The notes beneath the pieces were generated by a model. The model searched no databases and was not told the DNA's origin. It was given only the letters and a program-made list of their open reading frames with translations. Of a DNA stretch of 64,000 bases, positions 26,788 through 35,422 are shown one piece after another. The stretch's first letter is position 1, and every line of letters begins with the position of its first letter. The position numbers and the translations under genes are program-made. Source of the stretch: Pelagibacteraceae bacterium AG-426-L23. Its GTDB lineage: Bacteria > Pseudomonadota > Alphaproteobacteria > Pelagibacterales > Pelagibacteraceae. The stretch lies in assembly GCA_003213115.1 (NCBI GenBank), contig QCNU01000001.1, positions 124,001-188,000 of the forward strand, in the 5' to 3' direction.

Positions 26788-27731
26788 TCTGCTTTTGCGA
26801 ATTGCCCTCCGTCACGATATCTCCATAACCATTTTTCCATAGCTTGCTCAACATCTTTAGGATTAATATTTAAATCTTTAATTGTTAGCTCTTTATTTGA
26901 AACAATATTATCCGCCTCTGATAAGATTTCGCATTGGTCTCTAGTTAAAACGGGTGGAATTGGTAATACACTTAAAATTGAACTTTGAATTTTTGCAATT
27001 AACATTGGCATTTCTATAACAAATCTTTTTTTACCAATTGTATTCATAATTGATTTTACCATATCTCCAAAACTGATAATTTTTGGTCCGCCTATTTCGT
27101 AAATTTTTCCTTCATTTTTTTTTATTTGTATTGCTTTAACAATTGCATCTGCAACGTCAGTGACCATAATTGGTTGGAATTTATAATTAAATCCAACGAT
27201 TGGAATAACCGGTGAAAAACTAAGTTTAGAAAATAAATTTGTAAAATTATCTTCTGGACCGCAAACTACACTCGGTCTTATAATTACTGTATTTTTAAAA
27301 TTCATTAAAGATTTCTCTTCTCCTAAAAATTTAGATCTTTGATATAAAGATTTTGAGTCTTTGTTAGCTCCAATCGCAGATAGATGAATAAATTTGTCTA
27401 CTCCATTTTTTGCACATAATTTTGAAATAATGTCTGGAATATCAGAATGTATTTTTGAAAATTTTTGCTTTCTATTTTCAAATAATATTCCTATTAAATT
27501 AATTACTACATTTGAATTACTGATAGCTTCTTCTATTTTATCAAAATTTTTTACATTAAAATCAATAAGCTCTACTGAACCTGGAGGTGCTTGAGTCTTT
27601 AAATAACCTTTTTGAAAGGGGTTTCTAGTTGGAATGATGCAACGATAGTTCTTTTTAGTCAAATTTCTGACAATATATCGACCTATAAAACCACCACCGC
27701 CAAGGATTGTTGCTATTGGGTAATTGTTCAT
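26784..27731 (-). CDS. NDUFA9-like NAD(P)-binding atypical SDR protein
   Basis: Rossmann-fold protein of the complex I NDUFA9 / ubiquinone-associated subfamily of extended short-chain dehydrogenases. Seen: ATILGGGGFIGRYIVRNL (dinucleotide loop), VINLIGILFENRKQ, FIHLSAIGANKDSKSLYQRSK (Tyr-Lys partly kept), VIRPSVVCGPEDNF and FQPIMVTDVADAIV. Such proteins are usual in alphaproteobacteria and may help complex I assembly. I start at the ATG at 27731 (MNNYPIATIL); the 13-residue extension in the track overlaps rnd upstream. Confidence 0.87.
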   Translation of the reverse strand: MNNYPIATILGGGGFIGRYIVRNLTKKNYRCIIPTRNPFQKGYLKTQAPPGSVELIDFNVKNFDKIEEAISNSNVVINLIGILFENRKQKFSKIHSDIPDIISKLCAKNGVDKFIHLSAIGANKDSKSLYQRSKFLGEEKSLMNFKNTVIIRPSVVCGPEDNFTNLFSKLSFSPVIPIVGFNYKFQPIMVTDVADAIVKAIQIKKNEGKIYEIGGPKIISFGDMVKSIMNTIGKKRFVIEMPMLIAKIQSSILSVLPIPPVLTRDQCEILSEADNIVSNKELTIKDLNINPKDVEQAMEKWLWRYRDGGQFAKAE

Positions 27732-27749
27732 GGTATTTAGAAAAGGTAT

Positions 27750-28376
27750 ATGAAAATACACAAAATTCAAGGTGACATATCAAAGGAGGTTGCTTCCTCA
27801 TTTAAAGACTCTGTTTCCGTAGACTGCGAAATGCAGGGTCTAGTACCAGGTAGAGATAAGCTTTCCTTAATAACATTAACAAGTGACGATGAAAATATTT
27901 ACATAGTCCAACCAGACAAAAATACTTATAAAGCTCCAAATTTAATTTCAGTTTTAGAAAATAACCAACTTATGAAAATTTTTCATTATGCCAGAATGGA
28001 TGTTCATTTTTTAGAGTTTTATCTTAAAACTAATGTGAAGAACTACTGGTGCACCAAGCTTATGAGCCGCTTAGCACGTACTTTTTCACCTAATCATGGA
28101 TTAAAAGATTTGTGTGAGTCTTTATGTAAAGTAAAGCTAGATAAAAAAGTTGGAAGTTCAACTGATTGGAACAAAGATTTGACAGAAATTTCTGATAAAG
28201 AAGCTGCTTACGCAGCAAATGATGTCAAATATTTAAAAACTATAAAGGACAAATTACAAACAATGTTAGAAAGAGAAAAAAGATTTGATTTATTTTTAAG
28301 CACAATGAAAGGTTTAGCAAGTAGAATAGAATTAGATAAAGCAGGATTTAAAGATCCAAATATTTATGAGCATTAA
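27750..28376 (+). CDS. rnd: Ribonuclease D family 3'-5' exonuclease
   Basis: DEDD exonuclease. Seen: VSVDCEMQGL (first Asp-Glu pair), FHYARMDVHFLEFYL (second Asp), and YAANDVKYLKTI (final Tyr/Asp block). At 208 aa it has only the exonuclease domain and no HRDC domain, a short form frequent in alphaproteobacteria. A role in tRNA 3' trimming is inferred. It starts the rnd-kdsD-lptC-lptB run, with kdsD 2 bases on. Confidence 0.92.
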   Translation: MKIHKIQGDISKEVASSFKDSVSVDCEMQGLVPGRDKLSLITLTSDDENIYIVQPDKNTYKAPNLISVLENNQLMKIFHYARMDVHFLEFYLKTNVKNYWCTKLMSRLARTFSPNHGLKDLCESLCKVKLDKKVGSSTDWNKDLTEISDKEAAYAANDVKYLKTIKDKLQTMLEREKRFDLFLSTMKGLASRIELDKAGFKDPNIYEH

Positions 28377-28378
28377 AA

Positions 28379-29350
28379 ATGGCTAAAACGAATTATGCAA
28401 AAATTGCTAAAAAGGCAGCCTCAATTCAAATTTCTGAATTAAGAAAAGTAAATAAAGTTTTTAATAAACCTTTTTTAAAAGCTGTTGATACTTTATCTAA
28501 TGTAAAAGGAAAAATTATTTGTGCCGGTATCGGTAAATCAGGATTAATAGCCAGGAAGGTTTCAGCAACATTTTCGTCTGTTGGTCTTTCCTCATTTTAT
28601 TTAAATCCAGGTGAAGCAAATCATGGAGACTTAGGTCAAATAGATAAAAGAGATATTTTATTAGTTTTTTCTTATTCGGGAAATACTGCCGAAATTTCAA
28701 ATATGTTAAAATATGCAAACAGATTTAACATTAAGGTAATTGGTGTAGCTTCGAAAAAAGATAGTATGCTTCTGAATTCAAGTGACATACCAATTCTTCT
28801 TCCAAAAGTTAGAGAGAGTGACCCTACAGGTATGGTTCCAACTACATCTACATCTTTGACGTTATTATTCGGAGATTGCTTAGCAGTAGCATTGATGAAT
28901 AAGATAAAATTCTCAAAAGACAAGTTTAGAACTTTTCACCCTGGAGGAAATATAGGTCAAACATTGTTACAAGTGAAAGACATTATGATCGCCGGAAAAA
29001 AACTTCCTATAATAAATTTAAATAAAACACTTAATGAAGCAATAAAAGTTATTAACGCAAAAAATTTAGGTTTAGTTGTCGTTATAGAAAAGAATTTGGT
29101 TAAAGGCATTTTAACTGATGGTGATGCTAGAAGAATTTTAAGAAACTATAAAAAGAATGATAAGATTAAAAAATTTATGTCAAGAAATCCTTATAGAATT
29201 GACGAAAACTCATCTGCCTCAAAAGCTCTAGCGATAATGAATGAGAAAAAAATTACTAGTTTAGTTGTTGGAGACAAAAAAACTAAAAACTCTTTTAAAC
29301 TTAAAGGAATTGTTCATATTCATGAGCTATTGAAATATGGAATAAAATGA
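28379..29350 (+). CDS. kdsD: Arabinose-5-phosphate isomerase
   Basis: Converts ribulose 5-phosphate to arabinose 5-phosphate, the first step to Kdo. Seen: an SIS domain with CAGIGKSGLIARKVSATFSS, NPGEANHGDLGQI, FSYSGNTAEI, MVPTTSTSLTLLFGDCLAVALM and TFHPGGNIGQ, followed by two CBS repeats (DIMIAGKKLPIINLNKTL..., KFMSRNPYRIDENSSASKAL). 323 aa is normal. It overlaps lptC by 4 bases. Confidence 0.95.
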   Translation: MAKTNYAKIAKKAASIQISELRKVNKVFNKPFLKAVDTLSNVKGKIICAGIGKSGLIARKVSATFSSVGLSSFYLNPGEANHGDLGQIDKRDILLVFSYSGNTAEISNMLKYANRFNIKVIGVASKKDSMLLNSSDIPILLPKVRESDPTGMVPTTSTSLTLLFGDCLAVALMNKIKFSKDKFRTFHPGGNIGQTLLQVKDIMIAGKKLPIINLNKTLNEAIKVINAKNLGLVVVIEKNLVKGILTDGDARRILRNYKKNDKIKKFMSRNPYRIDENSSASKALAIMNEKKITSLVVGDKKTKNSFKLKGIVHIHELLKYGIK

Positions 29351-29946
29351 CAAATAGAAAAAAAAGAATACTCACTATTCAAATTATAATCTTTATAATT
29401 GGCTCATTATTGGTTTTTTTTACTTATTATAATAAAAATAATGTTTCAGATTTAAAAAAAACTTCAGATTTAGTGGAACAAAATTCTAGTGATACTTTAG
29501 AAAATGATCAAAATATAAACACCTTTGAAAATATTGAATACAAAGGAATAGACTTAAACGGTAATAGATACGTTATCATGTCAGAAAAAGCATCTTTCGA
29601 TGTAAACAAGCCAGAACTTATAGATATGAAAATAATGAGTGCTATATTCTATTTCAAAGATGGTACAATTCTAAGAGTTAGAGGTGATTATGGAACTTAC
29701 AATAACAAAAGTAATGATATGGAATTTAGAGAAAATATTATCGCCAATTATATAGATAATAATTTGTATGCTGACAACCTTGATTATTTGAATAGTAAAA
29801 ATTTGTTAACTATTTATGGAAATGTGAAAACAGAAAGTATAAAAGGTAATATAAGCGCTGATAATATTGAAATCGATATTTCAAAAAGAACTGTTGACCT
29901 TTCTATGTTTGGTAATGGTGAAGTTAATGTAAAAATAAGGAACTAA
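29347..29946 (+). CDS. lptC: LPS export ABC transporter periplasmic protein LptC-like
   Basis: 199 aa with one N-terminal membrane helix (ILTIQIIIFIIGSLLVFFTYY) and a periplasmic domain of short beta repeats (YKGIDLNGNRYVIMSEKASF, KDGTILRVRGDYGTY, NNLYADNLDYLNSKNLLTIYG). This is the LptC/OstA beta-jellyroll plan. It sits between kdsD and lptB, the normal lptC position, but no lptA follows. Sequence similarity to LptC is weak, so position carries much of the call. Confidence 0.82.
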   Translation: MTNRKKRILTIQIIIFIIGSLLVFFTYYNKNNVSDLKKTSDLVEQNSSDTLENDQNINTFENIEYKGIDLNGNRYVIMSEKASFDVNKPELIDMKIMSAIFYFKDGTILRVRGDYGTYNNKSNDMEFRENIIANYIDNNLYADNLDYLNSKNLLTIYGNVKTESIKGNISADNIEIDISKRTVDLSMFGNGEVNVKIRN

Positions 29947-30704
29947 TGAAAAAAGGTTTTAGAATAATTAAATTTAAAAAAAACAAACCAATATTTCAGA
30001 TACGAGATATTAGTAAATCATTTGATGGTAGACCTATTTTAAAAAAAATTAGTATGGAAATGAATGCAGGTGAGATAGTAGGTCTTTTAGGTCCAAACGG
30101 ATCCGGTAAGTCAACTCTTTACAGTATAATTATTGGCGAACATCAGGCTGAAAGTGGAAAAATATATATTAACAACAAAGATGTTTCTGAAAAACCTATT
30201 CATGAAAGAGCAAAAATGGGTATTGGATATTTAAGTCAACAAAGAAGTGTTTTTGGAATGTCTGTTTATGATAATTTGCTTGGAGTATGTCAGCTTTCAA
30301 TTAAAGGTGTTCAAAATCAAATCGCAATGGTTGAAAAACTTTTGGACGAATTTAACCTCCAACATCTTAGAAAAATTCACAGCACAGTTTTAAGCGGAGG
30401 TGAAGTTAAAAGGTTAATGATGGCAAGAATTTTAGTTAACAAGCCTAGCGTAATTCTATTGGACGAGCCAATGAGTGCTCTTGACCCAATAGTGATACAA
30501 GATATTCAAAAATATATTTTAAAAATCCAATCCTATGGTTGTGCAATATTGGTAACAGATCACCAAGTACAGAATCTTTTTGACATTGTTGATAGAGCAT
30601 ACGTCCTGGGCGAACAGTCAATAATCGCACAAGGTACACCGAAAGAAATTTTAAAATCTTCAAAAGCTATAGAGTTGTATTTTGGTACAAAATACAATAA
30701 CTGA
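29946..30704 (+). CDS. lptB: LPS export ABC transporter ATP-binding protein LptB
   Basis: Powers extraction of lipopolysaccharide from the inner membrane. Seen: Walker A LLGPNGSGKSTL, GYLSQQRSVFGMSVYDNLLGV (LptB-type Q-loop), signature VLSGGEVKRLMMAR, Walker B VILLDEPMSALDPI, switch His LVTDHQV and AYVLGEQSIIAQG. It has about 15 extra basic residues at the N-terminus. It shares a base with the lptC stop. Confidence 0.94.
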   Translation: MKKGFRIIKFKKNKPIFQIRDISKSFDGRPILKKISMEMNAGEIVGLLGPNGSGKSTLYSIIIGEHQAESGKIYINNKDVSEKPIHERAKMGIGYLSQQRSVFGMSVYDNLLGVCQLSIKGVQNQIAMVEKLLDEFNLQHLRKIHSTVLSGGEVKRLMMARILVNKPSVILLDEPMSALDPIVIQDIQKYILKIQSYGCAILVTDHQVQNLFDIVDRAYVLGEQSIIAQGTPKEILKSSKAIELYFGTKYNN

Positions 30705-30709
30705 ACTTA

Positions 30710-32053
30710 ATGCTAAATAAGAGTTTTGCTGTCATTACATCCAAAAAAATAAGAAGTTTTAAAAAAGTCATCCAAGTAGACAGTGATAAATCTATTTCAA
30801 TTAGATCTTTTTTAATAGGTGCTATAAGCCATAATATTTCTCAAATTAAAAATGTCTTAGAATCTGAAGATGTTTATTCCACTATTAAATGTCTTAAAAA
30901 ACTTGGTGTAAAAATAAGAAGAATAAAAAAGAAAGAATATTTAATATATGGAAAGGGGCTGGGTTCGCTTTATGCAAAAAATAATACCGAATTAGATTTT
31001 GGAAATTCTGGAACGCTAGCTAGGCTTTTAATAGGTATCCTATCTACAACACCCGATATAAATTTAAAAATAAATGGGGATAAATCTTTAGTTAAAAGGG
31101 ATATGTCCAAACTAATTTTTTTAATGAATAAATTTGGAGCTGAATTCTTACCTAAAAATAAATTCAAACTCCCCTTAAAAATAATTTCTTCAGAAATGCC
31201 AGTAGGTATTTATTATAAATCAGGTATATCAGCTCAATTAAAAAGTGCCGTAATTTTAGCTGCATTAAATTCTTTTGGCACAACAAGAATTTATGAGGAT
31301 GCAAAAAGCAGAGATCACACGGAAAATATTTTAATTAAAAACAAAAAAGTATTTAAGGTTGAAAAAGGAAATAAAAATACTTTAATAATAAACGGTAAAA
31401 ATTATCTTAATAGTCTAAAGTTAACTATTCCAGGCGACCCATCTTCTGCAGCTTTTATTACTGCTTTAACTTTACTAAACAAAAATTCATCAGTAAGAAT
31501 TAAAAAAGTAGGTTTAAACCCTAGAAGAACAGGATTTTATCAATTGATTAAAAAAAGTGGTGCAAAAATTTCATTTAAAAATATAAAAAAACAAGATGAA
31601 ATTACCGGAGATATTTTGGTAAAAAGTGGAAAAATTAAGTCAATAAAAGCTTCAGCTAAATATTATCCCATTACCACAGATGAATATCCAATATTGTTTG
31701 TTTTGGCTGCATTGTCCCCTGGTATTTCAATTTTTAAAGGCATCACTGACTTAGCTAACAAAGAGAGTAATAGGATACAAGAAATGAAAAAAATTTTAAA
31801 AAAATTGGGTATAAGATGTATAACAAATAAAAATGAAATGAAAATTTATGGAAAAGCAAAAGTGAAAAAAAACATTAAGATTATTAAAGTAAATCCTCGT
31901 GGAGATCATAGAATAGCTATGTCATCTTTAATTTTATCACTAATCACTGGTATACCTTTTGTTATCAAAAATTTTAATACTGTTTATACGTCATCTCCTT
32001 CTTTTTTAAAAATAATTAAATCATTAGGAGGAAGTTTTGAAATTAAAAAGTAA
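30710..32053 (+). CDS. aroA: 3-phosphoshikimate 1-carboxyvinyltransferase (EPSP synthase)
   Basis: Shikimate pathway enzyme. Seen: DSDKSISIRSFLIGA (family motif GDKSISHRALML with two changes, His to Ile among them), LDFGNSGTLARLL, GDKSLVKRDM, SAQLKSAVILAAL, SRDHTEN, IPGDPSSAAF, NPRRTGFY, the catalytic Asp in TTDEYPILFVLAAL, NKESNRI and GDHRIAM. 447 aa. The overall pattern is intact, but the first substrate loop is unusual. It overlaps cmk by 17 bases, as in many alphaproteobacteria. Confidence 0.92.
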   Translation: MLNKSFAVITSKKIRSFKKVIQVDSDKSISIRSFLIGAISHNISQIKNVLESEDVYSTIKCLKKLGVKIRRIKKKEYLIYGKGLGSLYAKNNTELDFGNSGTLARLLIGILSTTPDINLKINGDKSLVKRDMSKLIFLMNKFGAEFLPKNKFKLPLKIISSEMPVGIYYKSGISAQLKSAVILAALNSFGTTRIYEDAKSRDHTENILIKNKKVFKVEKGNKNTLIINGKNYLNSLKLTIPGDPSSAAFITALTLLNKNSSVRIKKVGLNPRRTGFYQLIKKSGAKISFKNIKKQDEITGDILVKSGKIKSIKASAKYYPITTDEYPILFVLAALSPGISIFKGITDLANKESNRIQEMKKILKKLGIRCITNKNEMKIYGKAKVKKNIKIIKVNPRGDHRIAMSSLILSLITGIPFVIKNFNTVYTSSPSFLKIIKSLGGSFEIKK

Positions 32054-32699
32054 TCATAAATTAACAATTGCGGCCGATGGTTCTGCTGCAAGTGGAAAAA
32101 CAACAGGAGCAAGAAAAATTTCAAAGAAGTATGGATTAAATTTTTTGTCATCCGGTCTTCTATATAGATACGCAAGTTACCTTTTATTAAATTACAAGCC
32201 AAAAAATAAAATTTCTTTCCTAAAGAAGAAATTTAAAAATTTAAATGTAAAAAAACTCAAAACAATAAATCTACATTCGCCTTTAGTTTCGGAAAATACT
32301 TCAATAATAGCTAAACAAAAAAAAATTAGAGTTATTCTAAAGTCTTTTCAGCAAAAATTTGCAAAAAGATTTAATAAAGTTTGTATTGAAGGTAGAGACA
32401 TTTCAACTGTGATTTTACCAAATGCAGATATTAAATTCTTTTTTAAATGTGATTTAAATACCGCAGCTAAAAGAAGATTTAGAGAATTGAGAAAGAAGAA
32501 TAGAAATACTAGTTTAAAAGATGTAAAAAAATCAATAAAAATAAGGAATTATAGAGATATTTCTAGAAAGAATAGTCCTTTACTGAAAAGCCCTGATGCG
32601 ATAATTGTGGACACCGGAAAATTAAAAAATATACCTGACATGATGGAAAGGATGTCAGAAATAGTAGAAAAGAAAATAAAAGAAAAATATGGTAGCTGA
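32037..32699 (+). CDS. cmk: Cytidylate kinase
   Basis: Phosphorylates CMP and dCMP. Seen: P-loop IAADGSAASGKTTGA, SSGLLYRYAS (family DTGAMYRA), CIEGRDISTVILPNADIKFFF, and RNYRDISRKNSPLLKSPDAIIVDTG. 220 aa is normal. The Asp-Thr of the DTG motif is Ser-Ser here. It sits between aroA and rpsA, overlapping both, which is the canonical order. Confidence 0.92.
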   Translation: MKLKSNHKLTIAADGSAASGKTTGARKISKKYGLNFLSSGLLYRYASYLLLNYKPKNKISFLKKKFKNLNVKKLKTINLHSPLVSENTSIIAKQKKIRVILKSFQQKFAKRFNKVCIEGRDISTVILPNADIKFFFKCDLNTAAKRRFRELRKKNRNTSLKDVKKSIKIRNYRDISRKNSPLLKSPDAIIVDTGKLKNIPDMMERMSEIVEKKIKEKYGS

Positions 32700-34425
32700 A
32701 GCACAAATAAAAAGTCAATCAAAGAACTCTGCAAAAGAGTTTGAAAAGCTACTAAATGAAGATTTCAAAGACAGAAAATTAAAAGAAAATCAAATTATAA
32801 AAGCAACTGTTACGGAAATTACGAAAAATTTTATTGTAGTGGACTGCAAAGCTAAAATGGAAGGGATGATTCCTATTGAGGAATTTAAAAATGATAATGA
32901 ATTAGATAAGTTAAAAGTTGGTTCTGTTATAGATGTTTATCTTGAAAGAATAGAAAGTTTTAAAGGCGAAATTATAATTTCACGTGACAAAGCAAGAAGA
33001 ATGAATGCTTGGAAAAAAATGGAAAAATTTTTCGAAACAAAAGAGGAATTAGTTGGCTACATAACAGGTAGAGTAAAAGGAGGTTATATTTGTAATGTTG
33101 ATGGACTTCCTACGTTTATGCCAGCTTCCCAAATAGATGTGAGGCCTTTAAAAAAAGTTGATCATCTTATGAATGTTCCTCTTAAAGTTATCGCTACTAG
33201 AATTGATAAGAACAGAGGAAATGTTTGTACAAGTAGAAGGGCCGTCTTAGAAAAAAGTAAAGATGCTGAAGTTAAAGAGGTCCTTAAAAATCTTAAAGAG
33301 GGAGATATTGTAGAAAATGCTAAGTGCAAAGCTATTACAGATTGGGGTATTTTTTTAGACATCAACGGTATCGACGCGTTGCTTCATGTGAGCGATTTAT
33401 CACATGGTAGAGTTAAGAAAACATCTGAAATGGTTAGTATTGGGCAGACGTTGAAGGTAAAAATAACTAAAATAGATCCAAAAACTAATAGAGTTTCTGC
33501 ATCAATAAAAGCTTTAACAGAAGATCCTTATGACAGCGTAGAGAAAAAATATAAAATTGGTGAAGTCTATGAAGGGGTATGCACTAAGCTCATGGATTAC
33601 GGAGTGTTTGTGCGTCTTGAAGAAGGAGTAGAAGGACTAATTCATAGTAGCGAACTATCTTGGACAAGTAAGAATGTACATCCAAGTAAAGTTTTATCAG
33701 TGAGTCAAACTATAAAAGTAAAAATTGTATCTATTGATGTTCAGTCTAAGAGAATATCACTATCTTATAAATCCACTTTGGATAACCCTTGGAAGAAAGT
33801 AGAAGAGTCTCTTAACACTATTGTGTCAGTTAAAGTTAAAAACATTGCTGATAAATATATATTAGCTGAACTAGATAATGGCTTATCTGGCATGCTTTTT
33901 TACAAAGAAATATCATTCAATGAAGATATTGAAGATCTTAAAAAATATAAAAAAAATCAAATTATAAAAGTTAAAATAATAGAAGTTAAAGATGAAAAAA
34001 TTAAATTATCTGTAAGAGCACTTGAAAAAGACCCTATTGATTGGTTTAAAGAAAATAATAAAAAAGTTGGAGATGTTATTACTACAACAGTTCAAGAGGT
34101 AATGAAATCTGGCGTAAAAGTTTCAGTCGGGAACGATAAAAGATTTTTAGTTACGATTAAAAAATCTCAACTCGCAAAAGAATCAAGCGATCAAAGACCT
34201 GAAATTTTTCAAAATGGAAATAAATTAGATGCTGCGATTACTGATTTAAACTTGGCAGAAAGAAAAGTTTCTTTGTCAGTTAAACAAGCTCAAATTGAAG
34301 AGGAAAAATCTTTGGTTAAAAAATTTGGTAAAGATGCAAAATCTTCAGGAGCTACACTTAAAGATATTTTCAATAAAGCTTTAAATATAACAAAGAAAAA
34401 AGATAACAAGAAAAAGAAAAACTAA
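32689..34425 (+). CDS. rpsA: 30S ribosomal protein S1
   Basis: Binds mRNA and aids initiation. 578 aa with six S1 repeats in order; typical repeat cores are visible (VTEITKNFIVVDCKAKMEGMIP, GRVKGGYICNVDGLPTFMPASQ, AITDWGIFLDINGIDALLHVSDL, TKLMDYGVFVRLEEGVEGLIHSSEL, KYILAELDNGLSGMLFYKE). The C-terminus is Lys-rich. In a genome with few Shine-Dalgarno sites it should matter for translation in general. Confidence 0.97.
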   Translation: MVAEAQIKSQSKNSAKEFEKLLNEDFKDRKLKENQIIKATVTEITKNFIVVDCKAKMEGMIPIEEFKNDNELDKLKVGSVIDVYLERIESFKGEIIISRDKARRMNAWKKMEKFFETKEELVGYITGRVKGGYICNVDGLPTFMPASQIDVRPLKKVDHLMNVPLKVIATRIDKNRGNVCTSRRAVLEKSKDAEVKEVLKNLKEGDIVENAKCKAITDWGIFLDINGIDALLHVSDLSHGRVKKTSEMVSIGQTLKVKITKIDPKTNRVSASIKALTEDPYDSVEKKYKIGEVYEGVCTKLMDYGVFVRLEEGVEGLIHSSELSWTSKNVHPSKVLSVSQTIKVKIVSIDVQSKRISLSYKSTLDNPWKKVEESLNTIVSVKVKNIADKYILAELDNGLSGMLFYKEISFNEDIEDLKKYKKNQIIKVKIIEVKDEKIKLSVRALEKDPIDWFKENNKKVGDVITTTVQEVMKSGVKVSVGNDKRFLVTIKKSQLAKESSDQRPEIFQNGNKLDAAITDLNLAERKVSLSVKQAQIEEEKSLVKKFGKDAKSSGATLKDIFNKALNITKKKDNKKKKN

Positions 34426-34430
34426 GAATT

Positions 34431-34712
34431 TTGGTTAAATCAGAAATAGTAAAAATTCTAAAAAAAAATCATAAGAAATTAAATTACTCACAAATATCAG
34501 ATCTTGTTGACGCTATATTTAGCGAAATATCAAAAAGTTTAATAAAAAATAAAGCTGTAGAATTAAGAAACTTTGGTAGATATTCAATCAAAACAATAAA
34601 AGCTAAATATAATGCAAGGAATCCGAGAACAAATGAAATTATTTATGTTCCAGAAAAAAAGAAAATTTCCTTTAAAATGTCAAAACATTTAAAAGAAGAA
34701 ATAAACAAATGA
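34431..34712 (+). CDS. ihfB: Integration host factor beta-like HU family protein
   Basis: DNA-bending protein. 93 aa from a TTG start at 34431, 5 bases after rpsA, which is the canonical place for ihfB. Seen: the HU/IHF core (ISDLVDAIFSEISKSL, VELRNFGRYSIKTIKAKYNARNPRTNEII) with the RNP signature at the arm and Pro at its tip, and VPEKKKISFKMSKHLK. No ATG is available near the start. Confidence 0.9.
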   Translation: MVKSEIVKILKKNHKKLNYSQISDLVDAIFSEISKSLIKNKAVELRNFGRYSIKTIKAKYNARNPRTNEIIYVPEKKKISFKMSKHLKEEINK

Positions 34713-35392
34713 AAAAAAATATTTTTGTTGCTTTAGATTTTAATTCTTTAGAAAAAGCAATTGATCTTGCTAAAAACCTTAGAGATCAGATTGCTGGAGT
34801 AAAAATTGGTACTGAGTTATATGCTATCTGTGGTCCAGATGGTCTAAAAAGGTTTAAAGAGCTTGGTGTAGAGATTTTTTTGGATTTAAAGCTTGGCCCA
34901 GAAATACCAAATCAAGTTAAAAAAACTGTAGCTGCCTTAGAGTCTTTAAAATGTATAAAATATTTAACTATCCATTTAAGTGGAGATTATGAAATGCTAA
35001 AGGCTGCTCAAGAAAGTGCGGGATCCATCGAATTACTTGGAGTGACTATATTAACTTCTCAGTCAGATCTTCAGAATATTGGAATAAAAAACTCTGTAAA
35101 AGATCAGGTCAAACTTTTAGTTGACTTAGCTATCAAATCAAAAATCTCTGGAGTAATAGCTTCACCACAAGATTTTGAATTAGTAAGATCTTTATCAAAA
35201 GATCTTAAAATTTTCTGCCCTGGAATAAGAGGAGATGATGAAAGAAAACATGATCAAAAAAGAGTTATGAGTTATGCAAATTTTTCAAAAATTGTAGATA
35301 AAAAATGTTTCGCAGTCATAGGAAGACCAATTTATGAAAATGGAGACTCTATCCAAAACTTAAAAAAAATTATAAAGTCTGCAATAAAATAA
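34709..35392 (+). CDS. pyrF: Orotidine 5'-phosphate decarboxylase family protein, altered active site
   Basis: 227 aa, clearly of the OMP decarboxylase family: FVALDFNSLEKAIDLA, KIGTELYAICGPDGL, LLGVTILTS, PGIRGDDERKHDQKRV and the phosphate-loop GRPIY. The usual catalytic D-x-K-x-x-D motif (DLKFHDIPN) reads DLKLGPEIPN here: Asp59 and Lys61 are kept, but one residue is inserted and the last Asp is Glu. It may be an active OMP decarboxylase with a shifted acid, or a different enzyme of the superfamily. It overlaps ihfB by 4 bases. Confidence 0.85.
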   Translation: MKKNIFVALDFNSLEKAIDLAKNLRDQIAGVKIGTELYAICGPDGLKRFKELGVEIFLDLKLGPEIPNQVKKTVAALESLKCIKYLTIHLSGDYEMLKAAQESAGSIELLGVTILTSQSDLQNIGIKNSVKDQVKLLVDLAIKSKISGVIASPQDFELVRSLSKDLKIFCPGIRGDDERKHDQKRVMSYANFSKIVDKKCFAVIGRPIYENGDSIQNLKKIIKSAIK

Positions 35393-35422
35393 AAAATTTT
35401 ATGAAAAAGATTAGCTATATAA

